Source of the DNA: Cornus controversa
Taxonomy: Eukaryota; Streptophyta; Magnoliopsida; Cornales; Cornaceae
DNA: 64,000 nt
Direction of reading: 5' to 3'
Assembly: GCA_026545225.1 (NCBI GenBank)
Contig: CM048849.1
Location: 12,903,541 to 12,967,540, forward strand
The notes beneath the pieces are model-generated. The model searched no databases and was not told where the DNA came from. It was given only the letters and a program-made list of their open reading frames with translations. Of this stretch, positions 20,640-31,785 are shown piece by piece. Within the stretch, counting starts at the first letter, position 1. Each line of letters opens with the position of its first letter. The translations under genes were made by a program, and so were the position numbers.

Positions 20640-21300
20640 TGCTTGCTGATTATTGCTGTCTTGAAATTCTGAATGCTGATTTTTAAATGCTGAATAATGG
20701 CTGTTTAAAATACTGATTTCTTGCTGTCCATATGGTGCTGTAAAAGCTGTTCATTTGCTGAAATTTTTGATGCTAAAAATGCTGTTCATATTGCTGAGTT
20801 TTTGGGTTAAATAATGCTGAATTTGCTGAGTTAATATGCTGAGTTTGCTGATTTCATAATGCTGAATTTGCTGGGTTAAAATGCTGAGTTTGCTGACTTC
20901 CTCAATGCTGAATGTGCTGAATCAAAATTGCTGAAATGCTGCTTTTAATGAACAAATTGCTGAATTGAAATTTGAATATTGCTGATTTATATTGCTGCGC
21001 TGAAATTATTATATGATGAATTCTTGTGTGCTGAAATTATTATATGCTGCATTCTCGTGTGCTGAAAATATATCTATGCTGATTTGTGACATTACACTAT
21101 GCTGATGGTTAAGACTATACTGTGCTGATTTGGAATTCGTTCAGCTAATCTGGAATTGAATCTGCTGATTTGGAATTCGTTCAGCTAATCTGGAATTGAA
21201 TCTGCTGATTTGGAATTCGTTCTGTTAATTTGGAATTAATTCTGTGCACTTGGAATTCTGTTTTGCTGATTTGGAATTCTGTTTTACTAATTTGGAATTG
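20640..21300 (+). repeat. TGCTGA-rich degenerate repeat in the 5' LTR of C
   Basis: Dozens of TGCTGA/TGCTGT words at irregular spacing. A 40-bp tandem block (GCTGATTTGGAATTCGTTCA...) starts at 21124 and repeats at 21164 and 21204. The 3' LTR has the same array at about 25706-26366. Confidence 0.85.
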
Positions 21301-22167
21301 CTAATGTGTCAATCTTAAATTGCTATTTATATCTTAAACTGCTTATGCTACTAACGTCTTCCCTAGTTGCAGTTGTGTTTAAATCATTGGAACAGGTTCA
21401 AAATTCAAGAATAGCAAGAGTATTTGATCATGAAGAAGATCAAGCTAATGTAGAGTTTTAAAGAAGCTGAGATTGTGATTCCTTGAAAGGGAGCATCTAC
21501 TACAAGTTCGTTGTAGCCACACCTTGAGGGTGTTCTTATTGAAGCATATTATTGAAGAAGTTCAAGTGTCATGATCTGCCAAGAAGACAAGTGACCGTGT
21601 CATTTGTCATACCGGACCTTGAAGACTACCTATCAGAGGTTGAAGACTTGAAGATCAACTTTGAAGACCATATCTGATTTGAAGACTGAGTTGAAGACCA
21701 TCTTACAAAGCTTGAAGAGTTGCTGCTCAAGACATCGAACTGACTCCACTATCACTATGTACAGTCCAAGTATAGGGATACTTTGGACAGGGGGAGTGTG
21801 AGTGATTGTGGTGAGATTGAGGTGAGATAGCTTAGGCTTTGGGAAGCCTAAGTTGGGATTGAGAGCGGAAAAGCTGTTGTGAGATTTGGTGAGAGTAGTT
21901 CAGGCCTAGGGAGGCTGTGAACTGGGTGAGTGCTGGAGCGAACTATGTTGTGAGTTGGGTGAGTGAGAGAGTAATTGAGAGAATTACTGTACTACCCTTT
22001 CAGACATAGTGGAGCTCAGTTCGAAGAGGTTTTTCCCCACCTTGGGGTTTCCTCTATAAATCTGTGTGTCCATCAAATTATGTGATTGCATGTGCTAGCC
22101 AAACCAGCAATATTAGGAAGAAAAAGAGAAGAACCTATTCACCCCCTCCCCCTCTAGGTTCATCAAT

Positions 22168-22179
22168 TGGTATCAGAGC
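22168..22179 (+). other. Primer binding site of element C
   Basis: TGGTATCAGAGC, two bases after the LTR, complementary to the 3' end of plant initiator methionine tRNA and standard for Ty1/copia elements. Confidence 0.93.
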
Positions 22180-22227
22180 ACAAGTCTGCATTTCTTGGTT
22201 TAACCACCGGCAGTAAAGATCCTAAGT

Positions 22228-24657
22228 ATGGCTGAAGACAGTTCCACTCACAAGGCTCCTGTTTTTGATGGCACAAGTTTTGACACTTGGAGGATTAAAA
22301 TGGAGGCCTTCCTATTATCTATCTCTTATGATGTTTGGCATGCTACATTGGAAGGCGTTGTCATTCTTGATCCTACAAATCTCTCAGCAACCGACAAATT
22401 AGCAAAATCAATTGATGGAAAGGCTAGAAATGCCTTATACAAGGCATTACAGAAGCAAGAATTCACAAGAGTCAAGAATTGCAAAAGTGCAAAGGAAATT
22501 TGGGACTCATTGGTAACTGCGCACGAAGGAAGCAACACCATCAAAGAAAACAAGATTCAGCTTCATCAAGTTAAGTTTGATGGTATCAAGATGGATGAGA
22601 AAGAAACCGTGGCTGATTATCTATTCAGAATTAAGGAAGTTGTCAATGACATGAGAGCCCTTGGTGAAGACATCGAAGACAAAGTGGTGTGCAAAAAGAT
22701 ACTGCGCACCATGACTGAACGGTTCAATCCCAAGGTTACTATACTAGAAGACAAAGATATCTCCAGAATGTCCATTGATGAGCTAGAATCATCTCTCACT
22801 GCCTATGAGATGAGAATTGGACCTCCCTTCGCATTAAGGAAAGAATCAGCTCTGAAAGCTAAGGAAGTTGAAATTTCAAACAAGCAAGGATCAAGTTCAG
22901 AAGAGTCTGAAGATGAAATGACATATGTGGCAAGAAAATTCAGAAGGTTCAAGATGAGAAAGAAGTCCAAGCAACTACAAGGCCAAAATTGTTTTGGATG
23001 TGGAAGACAAGGACATTACATTGTGAATTGTCCTAATGTTCCCAAAACAAAGAAACACAAGTATTATGATGCCCCAAAGCTCAAAGGGAAGGGCAATAAA
23101 AAGGCCCTTTATATTGGTGGGGTTTCAAGTTCAGAGGAGGAGCAACAAGATCTATCTAATGAGAGTGATGAAGAAGATTATCTATTTATGGCAGTTCAAG
23201 AATCAGAAACTAATCAGTCAGAATCAGAAACTAATCAGTCAGAATCTGAAGAAAAAGATCAGTCAGAATCTGAAGATGAAGAGGATTACGAGATTGATGA
23301 AGTTCTTGCAGAATGTGAAAGATTGGCCCAAAAGTGCAGTGTTCAGAAGAAGCAGTTGAAAATGGTCAATCTAGAACTACAGAAGTCAAAGGAACTACTC
23401 ATCAATCATATAAGGGTAAAATTGTCCACTCTATGCTCTATTTCTCTAATTGTTTGCTACCTTGCCAAAAATAGGTCACAAGAAGCTAGTTGGAGTACAA
23501 AGAGGTGCAAACTTGAACTTAACACATTCTTAGAAGAAAGATCTCAAAGAATGAATGAAATTTGGGAACAATCCACGAAGCAATTGGTCAAGACAGGTAT
23601 TGGCTTTAATGATGACAAAGCCACTCAGGTACAATCAAACAAAACTCGCTCAGTTTTTGTCAAAGCTAAAAATGGTGGTATCTACACTTCATATCCTTAC
23701 ATAGATGTTGCTACTAGACCTAAATATGAGTTATTGTACAATGCTTATCATCAATCTAGGGCTGAGTATGTCTCTAGGATCAATGCATGCCCTAATTATG
23801 TGAAGCTAAAACCCATGTATGTTAGAAAGACAGATCTACACTTGCACCATGCACCTAAATCATCAAGAGGTTTTGTGAAAACTAAAATGATGTGGATCCC
23901 AAAGAATTTGAACTCTGTAAGCATGCTTGTGTACACTTCTTTGAAAGTTTCGAATGCTAATACTAAGTGGTATATTGATAGTGGGTGTTCTAGGCACATG
24001 ACAGGAGACAAGACCAAATTTAGCTATTTAGAAACATATGATGGTGGTCTTGTCATCTTTGGTGATAATAAGAAAGGAAAAATAGTTGGAAGAGGCACCA
24101 TACCTGAAACCAAAGAAATGCTTAAGTTAGAAAATGTGCTCTATGTAGAAGGTCTTAAACACAATTTGCTTAGTGTCAGTCAATTTTGTGATAATGGTAA
24201 CCTAGTTCTATTTGATAAAGATGATTGCAAAGTTATTGACAAACTATCTGGAAAGACCATTCTTTTTGCATCTAGAGCTTCTGGTAATGTGTACACTATT
24301 CATGAAAATACCACTCACATTGCATGCAAATTTACTAAAATGAAAAAGGGTAGTATGGAAAACTCAAAATCAATGACTTCTACCAAGTGCATTCTTACTA
24401 GCATTGATAGGTCCATTTTTAAAAACTCATTGCACTTCACTGTTTTTAGACCTATTCACATGTTTGCTACAAAATTTCAAAGTGCTTCAAAATTCTCTCA
24501 TTTAAATATTGACAAAAGGATTTCAATGTATTATAAGGGCATAACTAATCTTGGCTTTCATTACACTCCCTTTTTAGAACTATCCCTTAGAGCATTTTCA
24601 GACATAGATTGGGGTGGTTCACGACATGACAGAAAATTCATCATTCCTCCTTACTAG
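22228..24657 (+). CDS. gag: Gag with protease and a leftover RNase H tail, fused (element C)
   Basis: One uninterrupted 809-codon frame. The N-terminal copia gag (FDGTSFDTWRIKMEAFLLS, about residues 14-200) is followed by a CCHC knuckle CFGCGRQGHYIVNC near 254. A Ser/Glu/Asp-rich stretch (about 290-360) and a helical region come next. Then there is an aspartic protease start WYIDSGCSRHMTG (near 581) with LKHNLLSVSQFCDNG. After about residue 690 the integrase and reverse transcriptase are gone; the last residues RAFSDIDWGGSRHDRK resemble the far C-terminal RNase H of copia Pol. The deletion thus joins protease to RNase H without breaking the frame. Protein function beyond Gag is doubtful. Confidence 0.92.
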   Translation: MAEDSSTHKAPVFDGTSFDTWRIKMEAFLLSISYDVWHATLEGVVILDPTNLSATDKLAKSIDGKARNALYKALQKQEFTRVKNCKSAKEIWDSLVTAHEGSNTIKENKIQLHQVKFDGIKMDEKETVADYLFRIKEVVNDMRALGEDIEDKVVCKKILRTMTERFNPKVTILEDKDISRMSIDELESSLTAYEMRIGPPFALRKESALKAKEVEISNKQGSSSEESEDEMTYVARKFRRFKMRKKSKQLQGQNCFGCGRQGHYIVNCPNVPKTKKHKYYDAPKLKGKGNKKALYIGGVSSSEEEQQDLSNESDEEDYLFMAVQESETNQSESETNQSESEEKDQSESEDEEDYEIDEVLAECERLAQKCSVQKKQLKMVNLELQKSKELLINHIRVKLSTLCSISLIVCYLAKNRSQEASWSTKRCKLELNTFLEERSQRMNEIWEQSTKQLVKTGIGFNDDKATQVQSNKTRSVFVKAKNGGIYTSYPYIDVATRPKYELLYNAYHQSRAEYVSRINACPNYVKLKPMYVRKTDLHLHHAPKSSRGFVKTKMMWIPKNLNSVSMLVYTSLKVSNANTKWYIDSGCSRHMTGDKTKFSYLETYDGGLVIFGDNKKGKIVGRGTIPETKEMLKLENVLYVEGLKHNLLSVSQFCDNGNLVLFDKDDCKVIDKLSGKTILFASRASGNVYTIHENTTHIACKFTKMKKGSMENSKSMTSTKCILTSIDRSIFKNSLHFTVFRPIHMFATKFQSASKFSHLNIDKRISMYYKGITNLGFHYTPFLELSLRAFSDIDWGGSRHDRKFIIPPY

Positions 24658-24690
24658 CTTCCTACTCTACCACCCTTTTGACTTTCATTG

Positions 24691-24749
24691 TCAAAAAGGG
24701 GGAGAAAGAAGTTAGGCGATTTTTGACATTAAAAGGCAAAAGGGGGAGA
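24691..24749 (+). other. Multiple polypurine tracts of element C
   Basis: TCAAAAAGGGGGAGAAAG (24691-24708) and CAAAAGGGGGAGA (24737-24749), the latter abutting the 3' LTR. Repeated purine tracts before the 3' LTR are characteristic of Sireviruses. Confidence 0.88.
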
Positions 24750-24750
24750 T

Positions 24751-27231
24751 TGATGGTCCGGAAAGTCCATGAATATGTTTGCCCAAGTTTTAATGTCAAA
24801 AGGATCTAGAGGGGCATTTGTGTCATTTCAAGTAGTTGTTTTATTTAATTGATTGTCATGCGCTATTATATCTCTCTATGTATTTGCACTAACGAAATTG
24901 CAGGGACATATGCTTTGGCTTGTAATTTGTTCATAATATGAGGTGGCAGAGAGTTTAGTGTGTATTAACATAAAGGGTTAGGTGATGTTGTTTTTAAAAA
25001 AAAAAGGAAAATTCTGTGGGCCAATGTTGATTAGAAAAAGCAAGAGAGAAGCACATGATGTATACCATTCTCGGCTGACAGTGTGAGATATATTGATATA
25101 TCTATTTGATGCTAGGGTTTTGAGGAGTGGACATGTGGGTTGCTTTATACATGATATAAATAGAAGGTGTATGTAAGATGAGAGGGTGCGGCTGAAAATA
25201 CAAAGGGGAAAAGAGAGGGAGAGAAAGAGATAGAGAGAGAAAGAAGAAAACGGGTTCTGTCACCTCCCATGGCCGCCCAACCAGCGAAGCTCTTTCTTCT
25301 CTAAGTGTACTCGTCGCCTTTCATGGCTGCCTACAGCTGTGTGAAATCAAACTAGCAGCTTCAAGGATGGCGAACGACAACCTTGGGGTTTCAAATCAGC
25401 AGCTTCGTGACTCCAAATAGCAGCTTCAAGATTACAAACCGTGCATGAGCTTCACTAGTATTTTGTGGCTACTGATCTACATCTTCAGACCGTGTGTATA
25501 AAGCCTCATTTATTCAAGAGCACGAAATCCAGATCCATCGGTTCTTCCTAAATCACATGAAGCAGAATCACTAAAATTTTGGTATAACCTTTCCTTAAAC
25601 TTCAGTTCTTTCATTCCACATATCTTTGATGCTTGAACTTGATCTTGTTGATTGAAGTTGTTTGCTAGAAATAAATTTTCTGAATTCAAAATACTTGTTT
25701 GAAGTTGCTTGCTGATTATTGCTGTCTTGAAATTCTGAATGCTGATTTTTAAATGCTGAATAATGGCTGTTTAAAATACTGATTTCTTGCTGTCCATATG
25801 GTGCTGTAAAAGCTGTTCATTTGCTGAAATTTTTGATGCTAAAAATGCTGTTCATATTGCTGAGTTTTTGGGTTAAATAATGCTGAATTTGCTGAGTTAA
25901 TATGCTGAGTTTGCTGATTTCATAATGCTGAATTTGCTGGGTTAAAATGCTGAGTTTGCTGACTTCCTCAATGCTGAATGTGCTGAATCAAAATTGCTGA
26001 AATGCTGCTTTTAATGAACAAATTGCTGAATTGAAATTTGAATATTGCTGATTTATATTGCTGCGCTGAAATTATTATATGATGAATTCTTGTGTGCTGA
26101 AATTATTATATGCTGCATTCTCGTGTGCTGAAAATATATCTATGCTGATTTGTGACATTACACTATGCTGATGGTTAAGACTATACTGTGCTGATTTGGA
26201 ATTCGTTCAGCTAATCTGGAATTGAATCTGCTGATTTGGAATTCGTTCAGCTAATCTGGAATTGAATCTGCTGATTTGGAATTCGTTCTGTTAATTTGGA
26301 ATTAATTCTGTGCACTTGGAATTCTGTTTTGCTGATTTGGAATTCTGTTTTACTAATTTGGAATTGCTAATGTGTCAATCTTAAATTGCTATTTATATCT
26401 TAAACTGCTTATGCTACTAACGTCTTCCCTAGTTGCAGTTGTGTTTAAATCATTGGAACAGGTTCAAAATTCAAGAATAGCAAGAGTATTTGATCATGAA
26501 GAAGATCAAGCTAATGTAGAGTTTTAAAGAAGCTGAGATTGTGATTCCTTGAAAGGGAGCATCTACTACAAGTTCGTTGTAGCCACACCTTGAGGGTGTT
26601 CTTATTGAAGCATATTATTGAAGAAGTTCAAGTGTCATGATCTGCCAAGAAGACAAGTGACCGTGTCATTTGTCATACCGGACCTTGAAGACTACCTATC
26701 AGAGGTTGAAGACTTGAAGATCAACTTTGAAGACCATATCTGATTTGAAGACTGAGTTGAAGACCATCTTACAAAGCTTGAAGAGTTGCTGCTCAAGACA
26801 TCGAACTGACTCCACTATCACTATGTACAGTCCAAGTATAGGGATACTTTGGACAGGGGGAGTGTGAGTGATTGTGGTGAGATTGAGGTGAGATAGCTTA
26901 GGCTTTGGGAAGCCTAAGTTGGGATTGAGAGCGGAAAAGCTGTTGTGAGATTTGGTGAGAGTAGTTCAGGCCTAGGGAGGCTGTGAACTGGGTGAGTGCT
27001 GGAGCGAACTATGTTGTGAGTTGGGTGAGTGAGAGAGTAATTGAGAGAATTACTGTACTACCCTTTCAGACATAGTGGAGCTCAGTTCGAAGAGGTTTTT
27101 CCCCACCTTGGGGTTTCCTCTATAAATCTGTGTGTCCATCAAATTATGTGATTGCATGTGCTAGCCAAACCAGCAATATTAGGAAGAAAAAGAGAAGAAC
27201 CTATTCACCCCCTCCCCCTCTAGGTTCATCA
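24751..27231 (+). repeat. 3' LTR of element C
   Basis: 2481 bp, the same as the 5' LTR along its length by eye, followed by GAAAT. Confidence 0.95.
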
Positions 27232-27236
27232 GAAAT

Positions 27237-27737
27237 ACATATTGCACATGACACAATTGCTTAATTGTGGTTATTGGGAACCCTTAATACAGAGTCATTT
27301 ACCTTTATTTCTAGAAGAAAAAGGAATATATCACCGAACTTAATTCTAAATTACACGATAATTACAGAAAAAAGATAATAAAGGGAAATACATGATCACC
27401 ACTTTATCATTTTCTCCATGCAAGAGTCCACATTCAGCCCAAAATTATTTTATGCAGTATTCTCCTTATGTAGAGTCCATGCTTGACCCATTCTTCCAAT
27501 ATCACCAAAACTCATAGGAGTTCTTATCGGATACCAACTTTCCATGTACATACAGATCGTGGATATGTATCTATAGTTGTAACTTGATTACCTATATGCA
27601 ATGGTACCCAACTACCTTCCTGTCTCCTTCTGTCGGCCTTCCCTTAGTGCATCGAGCTCCTTAGACTCCAAGTTATTTCAGACTCCTTGCAAAAAACCCG
27701 TAAAATTAAATTACATCCACATAGAAACACACACACT

Positions 27738-27771
<34 letters not shown>

Positions 27772-27935
27772 CAGGCATTTGGATATGTATATCTCTCTAT
27801 ATCTGCTTATTCCTTTAAGATAATCTTACTAAATTCTCGACCCTATAGATTTTTCCCCAAGATGGACTCCTTGTCAACCCCTTAACAACAGCCTTATCCT
27901 TGGCTGCCAAGTGGCGCCAAGTTTGGGTACGAACA
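27237..27935 (-). repeat. Right portion of Tat-type 3' LTR (copy 2)
   Basis: Resumes the LTR after element C and ends GTACGAACA. Together with 19318-19684 it makes 1066 bp, against 1065 bp in copy 1 (one extra T near 27850). ACTGCCCCCTGAA follows, the element's PPT on the minus strand. Confidence 0.9.
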
Positions 27936-28228
27936 ACTGCCCCCTGAATTCAAATACTTGGGATGAGCCTTTCCCCTCCTCACACAAATTTCAAGGGATT
28001 TTGAATTTGAATAGTGTTTTATCCTCATTAATTTAAGGAATCTTGGTGTTCTCCCTCAGCTTCACGCTTGTCATAAAAGCTTACAACTCCCTTAGCCGTT
28101 CATGAACCCTAGCTACCCATTATATAAGCTCAACCATTTTCCTCTCTACTTCACATTGCTACAATATCCTCTTTCTACAATCAAATTCCAGTAAACCAAC
28201 CTTGCTTTCTTCTGCTTTTTCTAACCCC
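27936..28228 (+). promoter_or_regulatory. PPT and promoter-like region of the antisense ORF (copy 2)
   Basis: Duplicate of 5667-5959: minus-strand purine tract, then a plus-strand TATATAAG about 100 bp before ATG 28229. Confidence 0.5.
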
Positions 28229-29372
28229 ATGGCTCCTAAATCAACCAATCTAGCACTCCCGTCCGATGATCCCTCATTTAATAGCAAACAGGCCGAGGTG
28301 ACAATCAACGCCATTGCTCTAAGCCAACTTTAATTTGATGTCCTCATCGACCATCCCAATGGTACCAAAGGACTCGGCCCTTCCTTCATAGAGGAAATGC
28401 CCTCTGCAATTTCCCCTTTCTACGCATTGGCCGAGAAATAGCTCATTTTTCAGAGCCTAATGACTATAAATGAACCTCCTATCACTAACTTCTATATCCA
28501 TAATTGGTATTTGATTAATTCTGACTGAAACAGATGGGTTGATCGCATTTTTATTGAAAAGGGGAAGCTATGGAAAGCTTCTGGCATCTATGTCCAACTT
28601 AGTGCGATGCCCATAATCCATGACAAGTACATTATCTACTCTGCTTCTCTATTTTGGTCGATTACAATCGACTCTTTCAACTTGCCATGTGGGATGCTTT
28701 CCCCAACCATCAGAGACATTTGTATGCTAACTAGACTCAGGGCGACCGGTATCGAGGTCAATTCCCTTCTTCTCGAATCAACAATATCATTTAACTATCT
28801 AACTAAGACCACTGGTAGCAAAGTCACTATGTCATCCAATAGTCCCTTCATGAGAGCCACTAGGAAGAGTTCCAATCCCATTGAGATGATGAGCACATTG
28901 CATTCTTTTTGTAGTGGCTAAACAAATGCCTCCTTTGCATGCCGGTCCTCCAGGTTACCGAGGATGTGGTAGAATTGCATTAGCTCTGGTCGATGGGAAA
29001 AGTCTTACCTTGGCCCTTTTCATTCTTTGCAATCTCTACATAGGACTCCACGATCTCTTGGCGACTCACTATGTTTGCTCAGGAGGCCCTTTCCAGTTAT
29101 TCCAGATCTTGCTAAGAGCTTATTTCCCTGAGCCAAGTGTAGAAATTTCTCCATCAGCCAGTGACTCATTAGTCTCTTTCTTATATACTTTGGCTTTGCC
29201 CAAGGCCAATCTTTCAACGACTAGGTCAACTTTTTCCTCATTGCCATCAATGATCGACCTCGTAGTTTCTTCCTTTTTTAGACCTACCCCAGACTCCTAT
29301 ATGGCTTCAACCACCCACCAATTCTTCTACAACGCAGGAGTTGGATGATTACAATGCCTCCTGGGCCAGCTT
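28229..29372 (+). pseudogene. Antisense plant-mobile-domain ORF, 5' part (copy 2)
   Basis: Same frame content as 5960-6985 (LPCGMLSPTIRDICMLTRL; LALVDGKSLTLALFILCNLY), then continues past the copy-1 breakpoint through FLIAINDRPRSFF to DYNASWASF, where solo LTR F interrupts. It continues at about 45409 with typical mobile-domain sequence and at 55118 beyond element H. Stops and frameshifts show it no longer codes. It is the additional ORF of the large Tat element, opposite in sense to its gag-pol. Confidence 0.75.
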
Positions 29373-30355
29373 TGTAATACCCTGAAATTTTGAGGTCATT
29401 TAATTTTATGTTAAATTCTTTTTATTATTTTATTTGAATTGCTTTACTGGCTGAATTAAATTTCTTTGAGTGCTTTAAATTGCTTTATTGATTGAATTAA
29501 ATTTCTTTAAGTGCTTTAATTTTTAGGGAAGTATATTTTATTTTATTTAATTTTAGTTTGACTAGTCTTTGTATATTCTTTTCTTTTATTTTAATTTTAG
29601 ATTGGGCTAGGGAAGAATTTGGGTTGAGTTGGGCTAGAATGGTTGGGCTAGGTGTATATGTATGGGGTAGGGTTTATTATATTTTACTTATTTTCCTCTT
29701 TTTATTTTATTTGAGATTTTTCATTAGTTTTCTAGAATAATAATAAAAATAATAAGAGAAAAGAAAGGAGGTTAGGGTTTATGTCGTTTACATGTACAGA
29801 GACTGAAAGAGCGTAGACGCAAGAGAGAAGGGAGAGAAGAATCGATTCATCGAGATGGGTTCTTGTTCTTCAAAAAGGCAAGTTTGAACTCTTCTCTTCC
29901 CTTATGAATCTGTTGATATATATATATATATATATATATTTGTATATACATGTTGCGGGAATATGTTTTTATGTATTTAATTATGAAATTAAATGTTTAT
30001 GCATAGTAAGGGTGATTTTGGGGACTAAACAGGAAGAATCTGGGGGTTTGGTACTATAATAGGGAAATTTTCCATATGTCTATGCATGTATATAAGACTA
30101 TATAGGCATGTATATATATATATATATGTACAAACATAAAATTTTGGTTTAAAGTATTCATCATTTTTGAAGGTTTTTGTTCCTATTGATAGGTAGATCT
30201 TGCTTTCCCGAATAATCCTTCCAAGTTTGGTTACGAACCATTCGGTAGATTGACGGGAAATTGAGTTTGAAATTTTAGAAGCTTAAAACTTGAATTTGGG
30301 CATTTTTTATTTAGGCTACGAGAAGGGGTGATTTTGGTACCAATGTGTAGCATAG
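29373..30355. repeat. Solo LTR F, left portion (chromovirus-like Ty3/gypsy)
   Basis: Begins TGTAATACCCTGAAATTTTG, a start common in plant chromovirus LTRs, and is cut at CATAG (30351-30355) by element B. It resumes at 43371 and ends GGACTTACA at 45281, giving TGTAA...TTACA ends and about 2.9 kb. The flanks AGCTT (29368-29372) and AGTTG (45282-45286) match only partly. TA microsatellites lie at about 29920 and 30110. No coding region is seen. Confidence 0.65.
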
Positions 30356-31785
30356 TGATGTGGTCGGAACTAAATTATATTGTAAGCTTAATTTTTCCCT
30401 TTTTATCAAAATATAATTTAACCACTCGCAAGAGCACGAATCTTTGTAGATAAGGTTCTATATAGAGGGTATCGATCCCACGAGGACTAGTCGCAATTGT
30501 CTTAAAGGAAGATTAATTACACTTTAATTCTAAAAACAGGTTTTTGAATTTGTGTTTATCAACTATTGCATGAATGAAATGACAAGAAAAGTAAAGAGTT
30601 TAAAGTTGGGAGAGAGAACTAGGGTAGGTTTCCACCACTAGCCGTTCACATGTTCATAAGTGTAGCAAACATGGGATTCGTTAATTAAATGCCTAACAAT
30701 GTCATTAGGCTTGTGACCTTAATGACATATCAAAAGATCAACGTGTGTGCTAACCTATCATAATCCATCTTCAACAAGCATAGCTCTTCAACCTAACTAA
30801 CTACCTAATTACTCTACTCTCTAAATGAACACTACATGCATCCAAACTACCTTGTCTTGGCATGGTCTATACAAACTAACATCACACATTCATTTAAACA
30901 CCATTATCTAGCCATCATTTGCACTTCTTGTGGAATATGCAAATGTTGTGCATTCAAGTGACAAAATCTACTCTAAGACAAGAATAAATTCCATATCAAA
31001 TGAATATATATAAGAGATGTATTTTTGTACATAATCACTAGGCTAAATAATCAACATTTAATTACAAATCCCAAGAGCTACAAAGATGAACAAGTTTACA
31101 TGGCTAGGGGTTGAAACCAACACCCTAGTAGAAGAGTTAGTTGCTCATGGTTGCCTTGCACCCTTCCATTGATGAAGAAAGTGAAGCTTCTTGGTCTGGT
31201 TCAGCTTCTCCTCTTCCTCTCCCGAAGGTCTCTCTTGAAGTATTCTGATGTGTGTTGAGAGATATGTGAGATATGAGAGATATGGCCCTTTTTATGCTTT
31301 TTGGCTCCTTTTTCTCCCTTGGGGGCCCACCATATATATATATATATCATTATATATATCTCTTGTATCAAGAAGGCACCCAAAAGTCTTGTTCAAGTTA
31401 GACAATCCCCCTAAGTCGTGCAAAAAGGGGGATTTTGTTGCAAGTGGGAGAGCAGGTGAGCAAGTGGCCAAGTGGGTTCTGCAGAATCTCGATTGATCGA
31501 GATTGAATCTCGATTGATCGAGATTTCGATCAATCGAAATGAGATCTCGATCAATCGAGATTTCGATTAATCGAGATCAACATCTCGATTGATCGAGATG
31601 CCTTTGGCTGCATTTTCTGATTTCTTCTCTTGACTGCAGAAAGCTTCAAACTTTGCTCCATTTACTCCAATACCTGCAAAACATCAAAAACACAAAAATA
31701 CCATAAACATATCTCGGTAGACGCAAAAACGGAACTAACATATGCAATAAAGAGGGTTCAAATGCATAGAATTGAACACTTATCA
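30356..31785 (-). repeat. 3' LTR of element B
   Basis: 1430 bp, plus-strand ends TGATGTGG...ACTTATCA. The palindrome array is at 31487-31601. The PPT (CACCCCCAAACTTAC on the plus strand) adjoins at 31786. Confidence 0.96.

Larger units (their letters stand above)
19685..22165 (+). repeat. 5' LTR of element C
   Basis: 2481 bp. A TATA box TATAAATAG lies at 20089-20097, about 405 bp in, followed by a purine-rich GAGAGA leader. From about 20640 to 21300 the LTR is packed with TGCTGA words, ending in a 40-bp tandem unit (21124, 21164, 21204). It ends in CCCCCTCCCCCTCTAGG and TTCATCA. Confidence 0.95.
19685..27231 (+). mobile_element. Non-autonomous Sirevirus-type Ty1/copia element C
   Basis: Flanked by the duplication GAAAT (19680-19684, 27232-27236). 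Two LTRs of exactly 2481 bp with ends TGATGG...TCATCA show no difference I could find by eye. It has an initiator-Met tRNA primer site, an internal region of only 2585 bp with one ORF, and several AAAAGGGGGAGA-type purine tracts, a Sirevirus trait. Integrase and reverse transcriptase are missing, so movement must have relied on enzymes supplied in trans. Confidence 0.95.
18153..29250. repeat. Large near-identical duplication, copy 2 (with element C inserted)
   Basis: The same segment as 3437-6985. The match ends at CATTGCCATCAA (29250), after which copy 2 continues into intact Tat antisense ORF while copy 1 jumps into Athila gag. Confidence 0.95.
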
